NCBI GenBank assembly: GCA_002104905.1
Contig: MCFE01000126.1
Location: 62,001 to 126,000 of the forward strand
Direction of reading: 5' to 3'
Length of the DNA: 64,000 nt
Source of the DNA: Basidiobolus meristosporus CBS 931.73
Lineage: Eukaryota > Basidiobolomycota > Basidiobolomycetes > Basidiobolales > Basidiobolaceae
Shown piece after piece: positions 12,715-23,345 of the stretch; the stretch's first letter is position 1; each line of letters starts with the position of its first letter. Under the pieces are notes generated by a model. The model did not search any database. It was not told the DNA's origin and saw only the letters and a program-made list of their open reading frames with translations. The position numbers were made by a program, and so were the translations under genes.

Positions 12715-14005
12715 ATGTATGTCAATGCATTTACCTTGCTACTTGATGAATTCTCACTAAACAAGTACTCTACCAGCAAAACCTGCTAGTCACCAATTTC
12801 TCTTAACATACATCTGCTGCCAAATATAAAGTATCTGGGCAGATATATGATTGTAGTTCTACCAATATCTAGGTCTTTATCACTCTCCAATCTGCATAGC
12901 TACTTGTATCTATTGCTGTATGAGTTTTGTATGCTATCCAGCTGGATGCTTGTAAATGACCATCATTTGAAAGCAAATATTCTTATCTGGACTGGAGATA
13001 CCCAGCCATCAGCAAGATAGCCAACTTTTCTGGGCACAACTAATGGTATTGCTGTCAAGTGTGTGAGATCCCGGGGATCTACTCCATAACTCACACACAT
13101 TGTTATTGCCCAAACACCAACACTAAGTACATCAGCTTCCAGCAGAGAGAATGCACAGAAGCTAGTGTACAATTATAGCAAAGCTTGAATGCTACAAGCC
13201 ATTGGCAACAGTATAAGATTAATCAATGGTTGGAGACACCCACAATAGTGGGAACCTATCAGAGGAAAAGCTTTTCACTGGGAGCAATGCATTTGTTTGT
13301 TGACAATATACCTGCACTAAAGACCAAGTTGTACATAGGGCACTTTGGGCTAAGTGTGCCCTGCAAGATACCAGAGAAATACAAAAGTATTGGTAAGAGA
13401 CTGCAAAGTATTCCTCATAAGCCCCAATCAATATTCATGCACATATGCAAATACACAAATGCAAGGACTGGATGAACTGGATGTGTATTTATTCAAGTAG
13501 CCTTGTGAAGCCATCTCTACCAAGAGGGCATTGGAAGCATTGGATGTCATATTGCTACATTGCAGGAATAAGTATGCTCAAGTTGATAACCAATGCCAAC
13601 TTGACACTTCTACAGCTTTTGTTCAAGAGGTCTGTGGCAGGATTTGAGTGGCTATGCTATAGATATAGAGAAGACCATGTAGACCTCTACCTTTTTTGCA
13701 TCCATTCTATGCTGCTTCTTGCTTGGTGTGCAGAGAACATTGGGCCTTGCCTCACCTGTTGGGAGGTTTCTATGGAGCAGGCGTGTGCAGAGATAGAATG
13801 AAAAATCAAGTTGAAGAACTACCATATCCCAGTCTAATCAAGTATGTTAAAATTAAGTCCATATTAGTTGTGATAGGTTGGCACATGGAGGTCACCACAA
13901 TAAGTTGGGGAGTACTGAGCACTGATGTGCCCATGGAGACAACTATGTCCTTGGCATTGAGATGCCAAGCAGCCCCAATGCAAGGGTAAGCAGTAATATA
14001 ATGCA
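12715..14005 (+). pseudogene. Tnp2-family transposase relic, copy A
   Basis: Across frameshifts the plus strand reads an AIYLAT-type segment (near 12,730) and then LIWTGDT (12,985). These are followed by PAISKIANFSGHN (13,012-13,050) and a CCQVCEIPG segment (near 13,060). The C-terminal block contains GFEWLCYRYREDHVDLY (about 13,640-13,690) and WCAENIGPCLTCWEVSMEQ (about 13,729-13,785). In my recollection, the GDxPAISK...GH..Y.C..C.I..G block and the ...H..GP...WEF.ME block are hallmarks of the Tnp2/Transposase_21 family. Transposition would use terminal repeats, which I did not locate. The copy is inactive. Confidence 0.65.
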
Positions 14006-14009
14006 AAGT

Positions 14010-14393
14010 TGAGTTGTCTTAAAAGAGTTGTAGATGAATAGGGAGTTTAGCTACTGTTGTATTCACTAAGCTTGAGCTGACTTTTACTGAGGTTCCAGCA
14101 GCTCCATAAATACATTTTGCCAGATCAATTGTTGACTAATTGTTTTTCCTAATGTAGGCTGTGGCTAATGGCTTATTTGATTGCATCATCATTACCCAAT
14201 AAGAACCTGCTTAATATATCTATTTCTGTCTGATAAGGATCTGCTGATTTATTAGCTGACTAATGCTACTGATTTATAGATAGCACTGATATACTGATAG
14301 GCTAAACATATAACTCATTAATTTTACTAAATACTTACTTAACTTAAACATTCAAACAGTATATCATAATATTCTTCCCTACTAAAGTTGACA
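14010..14393 (-). repeat. 3' LTR of gypsy element G1
   Basis: On the minus strand it starts TGTCAACTTTAGTAGGG at 14,393 and runs to about 14,010. It aligns with the LTR piece at 18,065-18,187 and with the pieces at 26,480-26,935 and 27,815-28,010. The purine-rich AGGAGAACAC just outside its 5' end is a plausible polypurine tract. Confidence 0.7.
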
Positions 14394-17300
14394 GTGTTCT
14401 CCTGAATCTCTTTTCTGGTGATAACAATATCTTAATGGTTGAGTATTGCTGGCAAGTCTTGCATGCTTAAGTATGTCTCTATGAACTAAATCTTCCCAGA
14501 TATTCCCTTGTTTGTCCACTTGTTGGTAAGCTACAAATGGACATTCTCTGATGATCTTAAAATGTCCTATACATTATGGCACAAACTAATTCCAGTGTTG
14601 TTTCTCAGCAATACAAAGTATCTACTGACAGCTTCATTTGCATACTTGGTTAGCATTTTTCCAAAAAATCCATTAAACCACTCAGCGACTCCATTAGTTT
14701 GAATGTGATATGCCAAGGTTTTTAAGTGTTTGATCTGCTTCATTTACAGGTAAGCTTCCAATGTCTTTGCCATAGAGTTTGCTCCTCTATTGAGTAAAAT
14801 CTCTACAGCTTATCCAAACTTGATAAGGATCTCATGGTAGATGAAGCTTGCAACTTCTTGTTCACTGGCTACAGGTACTGCTTTAGCCACTGGTCATTTA
14901 GTAGCATCATCAATTGCTACTAGGAACCAACAGTTGCATTCCTGGTGGTTGGCAGTCTTCCAATGAAGTTAATTCCCCATCTTTCAGATGGTCTTACAGG
15001 CTTCAAGAAAAAGAGTTTGGCAATTCTCTGTGGCTGGCCTTGGTGGATTTGGCAATTTGGGCATGTTTCTACTAGCTTCTCAATGTCTTGTGTCATTGTG
15101 GGCCACCATGCACTGGCTTTCACAAGGCTATAAGTTCCTTCAATTCCAAGATGTCCATATCTATTGTATAGCTTATGTATTAAATCCAGGCAAGCAACGT
15201 AAGGGCAATATGTAATAGGGCTTCCATCAAAAATTTGGTGGAGTGTTTCATCCTGTACCACAAATTTGCTGGCTTTATCCCAGATTATCTTCTATATCTC
15301 TTCATCCACATCATTAAGAATGCCTTGGTCCTCTAAGTACTTTGGTAATCTGCTAGGCCAATCTAATTCATGCACCAAGCTGAGTTGTGCAACTTGTGCT
15401 ATTCAGATAAGGCATCAGCAACCAAGTTGTATTTCCCAGGGCAGTAGACAATCTCCAATTCAAGTTGCTGAATGTATTCAATTCATATAGTCATTCTTCT
15501 GATGAGTACCTTCCAAGTAAATATATACTTCAGTGAGTTGTGATCAGTCTTCACTGTGCACTTGATTCCTTCAATGTATTATCTCCATGTCTTCAAGCAG
15601 TGCATTATGGCAAGCATCTCCTTTTCATGCACTGGATAGTTTGGTTCTGCTGAGTTCAGTTTCTTGCACACAAAAGCAACTGGGTAGTTCTTTCCCTCAT
15701 GTCCTTGGCTCAGTACTCTACCAATTGCATAGTCTGAAGCATCAGTGCACTGAGTAAACTCTTTTCTGAAGTCTGGGATTCTTAAGCTTGACAGCTTAGC
15801 AAGTCCAATCTTGAGCATCTAAAAGGTAGTCTCACAGGCTATGTACCACTTGATGGTGTTGTCTCTCTTGAGAATATCAGTTAAAGGGGCTACAATACTT
15901 GCAAAGGGCTTGACAAATTTCCAATAATAGGAGACCATTCCAAGGAATGATCTGAGTTCTGATATGCTATGGGGCTGCTTCAGATTCTTGATGACTTCAA
16001 TCTTCTTGGGGTCTAAGGTCACTTCTGTGCTAGTCACTATGTATTCCAGGTATTCAACTTGTTCCCTCAAGAATTCACACTTTGCTATCTTGCTATAGAG
16101 CTTGTTCACTCTTAGCTTCTTCACAACTTTTTCAATGTGCACCAAGTGTTCCTCTTCTGTCTTGCTGTATATCAATATGTGATATAGGTAACTTACCGCA
16201 ATCTTGTCAGTATTCCTGAAAGACTGTTTGCATCAAGGTCATGTGCATTGCAGGGGCATTGGTGAGGCCAAAACTCATGACTAGGTATTGTAATGTCCAT
16301 ATCTGGTCCTGAGTGCTGTCTTGGGGATGTCTTCTGGTTTCACCCAGTCTGGTTGTGTCCTGACATGAGGTCAATCTTGCTGAATATTGTGGCTCCATTG
16401 AGTTGGTCCAAAAGCTCATCACTCCAAAGTATGGGGTACTTATTCTTCACAGTGGCTGATTTGAGGGCTCTGTGGTCAATGCACATCCTAAGTGTTCCAT
16501 CCTTCTTTTTCACAAAAAGTACTGGTGCTCCCCAAGGTGCCTCTGCCTGGTGGTAGGCTTACAGGTTCATTCCAAAGTACCTCTGAATATTTCTTCAAAA
16601 GAGTCTGCACCTTCTGGGGTACTGGAGTAGAGGAATACTCCAGTATTACTGCCATGAGGAACATCTGGGTGTCTTTTCTAAGTGCTCTACAGAACTGTGT
16701 CTTGCTAAGTTCACTTGTTTCACACACACTGGGATTGACCAAGTTGAAATACAGTCTGGCAGGTAATAGATCATAAGTCTTGTTGTCCTTCTGGATCTGA
16801 GTAGTACAAGTTCTCCAGTTGATTGATGGATTACAACAAAATAGCCAGGTTTTTCTAAGTTCAGGGTCAAGCTTGCAGTTCCCAAATATATAGGCCTGTA
16901 GGTCTTCTTCATAGTCATTGATTTTCATTGTTACTGGCTGAGTAATACGGTTGATTATGTGAGAGTTCCCTTCAGCTGCTGAGACTGAAGTTGAGTTGGT
17001 GGTTCCAAGTTGATTCCAGCTTTCAGAGCAGATTTTTCTGACATTTACTCATGTTATGCTCATGAGTCAATCATGATCTTGGCAGGTACTTCATTGATTA
17101 CTCCATTCAAGTATAATAGCTTTCCTGAGCCTGAGGTCATCTGGGATAGGTGCTTGTCTGTCATATGGAAGGTCAGTTCTGAGTCTTCTTCAAGCTCATC
17201 CTCCATGTTACTATGCTCAAGGGCTTCAATATGGTTGAAGGTTCTTGATGGCTGGTGTCCATATCTTCTCTGAGGGCAGTACATTGCAATATGGCCTTGA

Positions 17301-18064
17301 TGGTGGTAATTAAAGCAAAGTCCTTTCTTCTTGCATTCTTCTGAGATAGGATTCTTCTGCACAGCATCTGTTTCCAGTGGCACTGCTTCTGATTTTCTTC
17401 TTTCATAGTGGTTGTAGCCTCTCTGATTAGTCATTGTGGGCTTTCCAGCTCCAAACATAGCAGAGTCATAGTCAATGGCAATCTTGAAGGCTTTTTCAAT
17501 AGTCTGAGGTCTTCAATAATTCACTTCCTTGCAAGTTCCTTCTTTCAACCCAGCAATAAAGTATTCAACTTTCTTCTTAGTAGTGTCTGCTGGTGTGTGG
17601 GTTCAAGAGCATTCTGAATTTCCAACACACACTCATCCCAGGTAGAGCTTGTAGAGTATCCCATCATGGGGGCTGACCTGATCTTGTTGTGGAATCACTG
17701 TAAAGCTGTATCTGCCAGGTAAGAGGCTGCATATTATAACTTGCTTTTGGGAGCAATTCCCTGTGCCTTGAAAACTTCTTCAATCACACAGAGCCAAGTT
17801 CCCAGGTTTTCATCAACTCTACCATGGTACCGGTTGACCTTCACACTACAGTTGCCCTTGACAGGGTTTTGCTGGTTCTGCGCCATGGTAGTCATTCCTT
17901 GTTACTGCTGACTAAGGATCTGGAGTAACTGTAGCAGTTGGGTAAGGACTTGCTGCATAGCATTCTTCCATTCTTGATTTTCTGATATCTTGGGGGAGGC
18001 TTCTTCTTTCTTCAGGAGAGAGGTTTCTGGTTATTGCTGCTACCAATGCTACAAGCCTTGGTAT
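14394..18064 (-). pseudogene. Ty3/gypsy gag-pol relic (G1)
   Basis: From 18,064 downward the minus strand reads gag (about 18,040-17,320), a zinc knuckle (17,317-17,276), protease (about 17,160-17,060, IDS followed by a stop where the active-site DSGA is expected), RT (about 16,560-15,830), RNase H (15,830-15,400) and integrase (15,260-14,430). RT shows the GLTNAPA segment (mutated) and the thumb SELRSFLGMVSYYWKFV; RNase H shows TDASDYAIG. The integrase zinc-binding region reads GHLGIEGT...CPNCQ. In the knuckle the second cysteine is tyrosine (CFNY..H....C), as a G-to-A change would give. The order RT-RNaseH-integrase marks it as Ty3/gypsy. Confidence 0.88.
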
Positions 18065-18187
18065 AAAAGCTGTAGAGCAATAGGAATTCTAGCAAATATT
18101 GTATTCACTAAAATTTAAACTGATTTTAAATGGGGTTCCAGCAGCTCCTTATATACATTTTGCCAGATCAATTGCTGATATAATATT
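18040..18187 (-). repeat. 5' LTR piece and primer-binding site of G1
   Basis: Positions 18,065-18,187 match the end of the gypsy LTR (AATTGATCTGGCAAAATGTA on the minus strand). The LTR ends GGCTTGTAGCA, followed by TTGGTAGCAGC, which resembles a tRNA 3'-end primer site. The LTR is truncated where copia relic E3 begins. Confidence 0.6.
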
Positions 18188-18194
18188 ATATATG

Positions 18195-19830
18195 ATTTCA
18201 TCTACACCATCAATGAAGATGAGTCCAAGCAAAACAATGAGTTATTTTTACTCCAGAGGAATCTGCAACTATGATTTCACCTGCATTGGTGCCTAGGAGT
18301 ACTCTAGAAGTGACAACTCAGTCTAGCAAGCCAGGTAATCTAACCATACCAGGAATTGCCAAGACTATTATTTGAGTAGGATACAAACTTAGTCTAAGCC
18401 TATCAAATCCATATTGATCAGTTCCTGACTACAAAAGAGGCCCTGAAAATCCCTCAGTCAAATTTTTGGAGATTTGCAATGCCTAAGGAGTCTCAGGCTC
18501 CAATTTGAAAGTCAAACTTGGAACCTAATCAAATCACAAATCAACTAAAAATCAATTGGATGTTGATGGTTTTTAGAGCAAGATACAAATCTTATGGTAA
18601 GGCTAAAAGATACAAATAAAGACTTGTGGCCAAAGGATACTCTTGAACTAAAGAAATTGACTATACTGCAATCCTTGTACCAAGAGCCAAGCTTAATATC
18701 ATCAGACTGACATTGGCTATAGCGGCCACAGATTAGTTTTATTGCATAAAACTGATTGGAAACTTCATTTTTGAATGGGGAACTTGATGGGACTGTATAC
18801 ATCAATAAGCCTGATGGTTTTGTTGGCCAAGATAATTCCATTGGGTCTGCAAGCATAATGAGTATCTATTTGGTCTGAAACATTCACCAAGAGCCAGGAA
18901 TTGCAAGATAAATTCCTATTTGGAATCTTTGAGCTTTCAGGAAAGTACTGCTAACCATAGTATTAACCATGAGCTAGATAGAGCAGGTTCAGCTCCATTA
19001 GCACTATATGTGGATGATCTTATAAGAGGTGCCAATAAACAAGAAAGATTGAAAGATACTCTTTCCAGCCAGTCTAAGGAGTTCACGATGTACCAAAGAA
19101 GTAACAAATGGATGACTACAAACTGGCAGCCATGCCAAAAATAATTATATACTAATATAAGTTTGACAGTCTTATGTATATCACGCTTAGAATACACCCA
19201 GGTAGCTTGTATTCAGTGAAAGCTGATGGCCTGCATAATCAGAGCTTTGGATCTGAACATATTGCAGGCTTAAAGCAGATTTTTAGATACCTAATGTGAG
19301 CTGCTTACAGTAACTTAAGAAATGCCTATAGAGACCTAAAACAAGATTTTTGGGATATTCTGATGCTGATTGGGTATAAAACTCATAGAAAAGATGATCC
19401 ACCACCAGTTACACCTTTCTCTACAGTAAAGCAGCAATTTCATGGAATTCAAGAAAGACACCAACTGTAGCACTTTCCACCACAGAGACAGAGTATATGG
19501 CATCTTGGAAAGCTACCAAATAAGCAGTGCGGCTAGGAAAGCTTTTTAAAGAATTAGGCTTAGTTCAAGAAGTGCTTATTACCTTATCTCAAGATTATTG
19601 TGGATACACATATTAGGTAGAAATCACACTTTACTTGCTAGAGACAAGCACATTGGTATTAGACATCATTTCCCTGGTAAAGCAGCAGAAAATATCTTAG
19701 CTAGTATAGCTTACTGTCCTACACATGCAATGATTGCAGACATATTAGCCAAACCATTAGCTAGAGACAAACTTGAATACATTAGCACAAAATCAAGTTT
19801 AGTTAGTACAAGCATTTAGTTGGGTGGGAG
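18195..19830 (+). pseudogene. Ty1/copia family-1 pol relic (E3), 5' truncated
   Basis: Only the hinge (18,195-18,470), RT (18,480-19,140, with YVDD at 19,007-19,018) and RNase H (19,150-19,815, ending IADILAKPLARDK) remain. A deletion joins RT to RNase H near 19,150. Its 3' LTR begins at 19,831 and is split after 9 bases by the younger element E4. Confidence 0.85.
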
Positions 19831-19839
19831 TGTTATAAA

Positions 19840-20188
19840 TGTTGTAAAAATTTGTATTTCCACCTAAATATTCACCTAACTTAGTCACTTAGATCATCAC
19901 TTTCAAATCCTAGAGAATACTGACCAAATTCCTTGTTGGGATTTACTTGGAATATTTTCACCAAAATACCAGGTACCCAGAACATGATAATTCTCAAAGT
20001 TGTCCAAACAGCCCCAAACTTTGCACACATGCTCTTGGGACCTTCCTTAACCTATTCTACGTGTTTGTAATGCCATGACCAGGTAAAAGTATAAATACTA
20101 CTTTTACATTCAATAAATCATTAAGTGAAAACCACATAATCTACTTGTGCTCCAAATCACTTCCAATATCTCCAAGACTCTTACAACA
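19840..20188 (+). repeat. 5' LTR of E4
   Basis: It has TG...CA ends with the short inverted repeat TGTTGTAA/TTACAACA. It contains a TATA box (TATAAATA, 20,090-20,097) and a polyadenylation signal (AATAAA, 20,112-20,117), consistent with the usual U3-R-U5 arrangement. Confidence 0.93.
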
Positions 20189-20200
20189 GGTTATGAGCCC
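20189..20200 (+). promoter_or_regulatory. Primer-binding site matching the initiator tRNA-Met anticodon arm
   Basis: GGTTATGAGCCC follows the 5' LTR directly and is the reverse complement of GGGCTCATAACC, the anticodon stem-loop of eukaryotic initiator tRNA-Met. Drosophila copia is known to prime from an internal cleaved half of this tRNA. The ATG inside the site (20,193-20,195) is in frame with gag. The same site in mutated form occurs at 40,064 (+), 12,331-12,345 (-) and about 58,476 (-). Confidence 0.75.
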
Positions 20201-20462
20201 CGAGCTGTCACTCTCTGCAATGTCAACTACTGCTATTACCGGAATTTTTCCCTCTGCTGAAAAGTTGGATGGATCTAACTACCAAGTGTGGAAGGTGAAG
20301 ATGAAGATGCTGCTACAAGAAAGAGGCCTTTGGGATATTGTCATAGGGGAAGAATGCCCTCCTAAAAACATGGGAGAGGAAGCCTTAAAGTACCAGAAGA
20401 AAGAACAAAGTGCCTTTAACTGCATTTGCCTTAATGTCAAGGACAAATTGCTAATTCAATGA
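20193..20462 (+). CDS. Truncated copia gag (89 aa)
   Basis: The reading frame from the ATG inside the primer-binding site gives the N-terminus of a UBN2/DUF4219-type gag with the segment KLDGSNYQVWKVKMKMLL. Retrotransposon gag forms the particle that houses reverse transcription. A second in-frame ATG lies at 20,220. The frame stops at 20,460-20,462, directly at the deletion join, so only about the first quarter of gag is present. It may be expressed from the intact LTR promoter, but on its own it should not build a particle. Confidence 0.6.
   Translation: MSPELSLSAMSTTAITGIFPSAEKLDGSNYQVWKVKMKMLLQERGLWDIVIGEECPPKNMGEEALKYQKKEQSAFNCICLNVKDKLLIQ
20456..20461 (+). other. Deletion junction at microhomology TCAATG
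   Basis: Gag sequence (as at 40,331-40,336) and pol hinge sequence (minus strand near 43,275) both contain TCAATG. In E4 one copy of TCAATG joins them, removing the rest of gag, protease and integrase. Confidence 0.85.
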
Positions 20463-22114
20463 GGGTACAAACTTAGCCTATGCCTATTCAGTCCATATTG
20501 ATGAACCCCAGACTGTAAAAGAGGCCCCAAATAGCCCTCAGACAAAGTTTTGGAGATCTGCAATGACTGAGGAATATCAGGCCCTGATGGAAAATCAAAC
20601 TTGGGACTTAATCAAATTACCAATCAACCAAAAATCAAATGGATGCAGATGGGTCTTCAAGACAAAGTACAAGGCTGATGGTACAATTGAAAGATACAAA
20701 GCTAGACTTGTAACCAAAGGATACTCTCAAACAAAAAGGACTTGACTATACTGAGACCTTTGCACCGGTAGCCAAGTTTAATTCCATCAGATTAATATTG
20801 GCTATTGCAGCCAAATATAAGTTTTTTACTCATCAAATGGATGTAAAAACTGCATTTTTGAATGGAGAACTTGATGAGGACATGTATATGGACCAGCCTG
20901 ATGGGTCTGTTGACCAAGATAACCCCCATTTGATCTGCAAGCTTAAAAAGTTACTATATGGTCTCAAACAATCACCAAGAGCCTGGAATTGCAAGATAGA
21001 TTCTTGTTTGGAATCTTTGAGTCTCAAAAAGAGTAATGCTGACTATAGTATATACCATAAGCCAGATAGAGCAAATCCAGTTCTATTAGCTCTATATGTG
21101 GATGATCTTATTATAGCCCCCAATAACCTAGAAACATTGGAAGAGACTAAATCCAGCCTATCTAAGGAGCTCAAGATGTCCAATCTAGGAGAACTTAGTT
21201 ACTACTTAGGGATTAAGTTCTCTGTAGACAGAAGTACCCAGACTATTACCCTAAGCCAATCCAAGTATATTCAAGATATACTAAAGAAGTACAAAATGGA
21301 AGACTGTAAACCGGCAGCTACCCCAATGGAGACAAACCTTAACTTGGTCAAAACTCAACCAAACCAAGAGAGCTTAGTGCCATCTGAAAGCCCTGACTTT
21401 CCTTATCAATCTATGATCAGCAGTCTGATGTATATCATGCTTGGAACACGTCCAGATATCTCATATTCAGTGGGAGTTGTCAGCCAACATAATCAGAATT
21501 ATGGATCTGATCATATTGCAGCAGTTAAGCAGATTTTTAGATACCTAAAAGGAACTGCTGATATCTGCTTAAGATATACTTATAAGGATTCAGAACAGGA
21601 TCTTGTGGGATACTCTGATGCTGATTGGGGACAAAATTTAGAAGACAGAAGATCCACCACAAGATACACCTTTCTTTACTGTAAAGGAGCAATATCATGG
21701 AATTCAAGAAAGCAACCAACCATAGCACTTTCCACCACAGAGGCAGAGTATATGGCAGCCTGTGAAGCTACAAAAGAAGCAATGTGGTTAAGAAAGCTGT
21801 TTACAGATTTAGGCCTATGTCAAAAAACGCCTATTACTTTATTTCAAGATAATCAAGGATGTATACAATTAGGTAGAAATCCAACTTTTCATGCTAGAAC
21901 CATGCACATAGATATTAGACATCATTTCATACGTGAAGCTATAGACAATAACTTAGTTAGCTTAGTTTACTGTCCTACAGATGAAATGATTGCAGACATA
22001 TTTACCAAACCATTAGCTAGAGACAAGTTTGAATATCTTAGGTCAAAATTAGAACTAGTCAGTATGAACATTGAGCTGAGTGGGAGTGTTGTAAAAATTT
22101 GTATTTCCACCTAA
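20462..22114 (+). pseudogene. Copia pol remnant of E4: hinge, RT and RNase H with one frameshift
   Basis: The 5' part (to 20,745) reads the hinge and early RT. An extra A in a run (CAAACAAAAAGG at about 20,726-20,737, four As in the minus copy near 42,998) then shifts the frame. From 20,798 an uninterrupted 438-codon frame covers RT and RNase H. RT has the first catalytic aspartate in QMDVKTAFLNGEL and YVDD at 21,095-21,106. RNase H has DADW, STTEAEYMA, FQDNQG and HIDIRHHF. The frame ends at 22,114, inside the 3' LTR. Apart from the frameshift the catalytic residues look intact, which fits a recent insertion. Confidence 0.88.
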
Positions 22115-22435
22115 ATATTCACCTAACTTAGTCACTTAGATCATCACCTTCAAATCCTAGAGAATACTGACCAAATTCCTTGTTGGGATTTACTTGGAAT
22201 ATTTTCACCAAAATACCAGGTACCCAGAACATGATAATTCTCAAAGTTGTCCAAACAGCCCCAAACTTTGCACACATGTTCTTGGGACCTTCCTTAACCT
22301 ATTCTACGTGTTTGTAATGCCAAGACCAGGTAAAAGTATAAATACTACTTTTACATTCAATAAATCATTAAGTGAAAACCACATACTCTACTTGTTCTCC
22401 AAATCACTTCCAATATCTCCAAGACTCTTACAACA
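22087..22435 (+). repeat. 3' LTR of E4
   Basis: This 349-bp LTR is preceded by the purine-rich GAGCTGAGTGGGAG, a likely polypurine tract. It carries the TATA box (22,337-22,344) and AATAAA (22,359-22,364). The pol frame runs 28 bases into it. Confidence 0.93.
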
Positions 22436-22774
22436 ATAAAGGCTTGTAATTACACCTAAATAATCACCTAACTTAGTCACTAAGACTATTACCTACAAAT
22501 CATAGCAAATACTGATCGAATACCATGTTGGGATTTACCCAGAATATTTTCACCAAAACATCTCATGCCTAAATCATGAAATTCTCAAAGTTGTCCAAAT
22601 GGCTCCAAACTCCATACATGCTTTTAGGACTTCTGAGAGACTTTCTGCATATCTGTTATGCCATGTTTGTATACAAGCATGATCTTTACTTTCACATTCA
22701 ATATATCATTATATAAAACTACATTTTCTAATTGTTCTCCAGGTTTCTTTCCAGAACTCCAAGACTATCACAAG

Positions 22775-23345
22775 ACTTATAAGGCAAATTTCACTTACAG
22801 AATAGAGTGAATCTCTATTCTGCAAATATATTAGGATAAGGCAAAGTTTCTGTATTAGTCCAAATCAGTAGAAGTACTGTTAGAATTGCCACCAAACAGC
22901 TTATGGTATTGTCCAATACCAAACTGGGTAAAGAAGGAAGTAAATGGACTTTGAATCTACTGCTAAACAGGTACTCAGTTCAGAAGAAATTAGTCTAGCG
23001 TAAGGAAGATATGGATGCCTGCTCTAGATTACTTTGGAGGATTGTACTCTAAGCAAATATGGCTCAGGTGCAAGTAGGCTATGCTTGCTCAAAGCTGAGT
23101 AAAAGCTTTTTTTGACCATATTTTATATGTTACAATGCCACAAAATGGAGAAACTCTAGACCAGATGTAATAACAAAACCTAACTTGCCGCAAAGTAGGT
23201 CCCCAATTCTTATAAAATTTGAAGACTACATGATGGAGGTATCAGTCCCTGAGCCTAATGTGGACATAGAGTGAATCTTTTACAAATATTTTACTGTTGC
23301 TTGACAATAAGAACCCTCCAGATCTTCTATAAATGATAAAGCTTC
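22775..23345 (-). repeat. Unclassified repeat R, copy 1
   Basis: The reverse complement of this stretch aligns with 55,070-55,450 (shared GTGGCATT/ATGGCATT..., ATTAGGCTCAGGGAC and AGACTCTATATGAGGTAAA segments). It abuts the gypsy relic G2 and could be part of its LTR or 3' region. No protein is recognisable. Confidence 0.5.

Larger units (their letters stand above)
19840..22435 (+). mobile_element. Young non-autonomous copia element (E4), complete with LTRs and TSD
   Basis: Two 349-bp LTRs (19,840-20,188 and 22,087-22,435) flank a 1,898-bp interior. ATAAA lies directly outside both ends (19,835-19,839 and 22,436-22,440) as a perfect 5-bp target-site duplication. I count 5 differences between the LTRs (about 98.6% identity). 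Protease, most of gag and integrase are deleted, so movement would need proteins supplied by another copy. Confidence 0.95.
19831..22774 (+). repeat. 3' LTR of E3, split by the E4 insertion
   Basis: The old LTR consists of 19,831-19,839 (TGTTATAAA) and 22,436-22,774 (ATAAAGGCTTGTAATTAC... to ...CTCCAAGACTATCAC). The five bases ATAAA are duplicated at the split. Joined, the two parts align with the family LTR. Confidence 0.8.

Noticed and set aside
12963-13172. A conserved-looking minus-strand frame, similar to one at 33,374-33,715 (+)
   Set aside because: Both are antisense to the Tnp2 transposase copies; the similarity comes from the shared nucleotide repeat.
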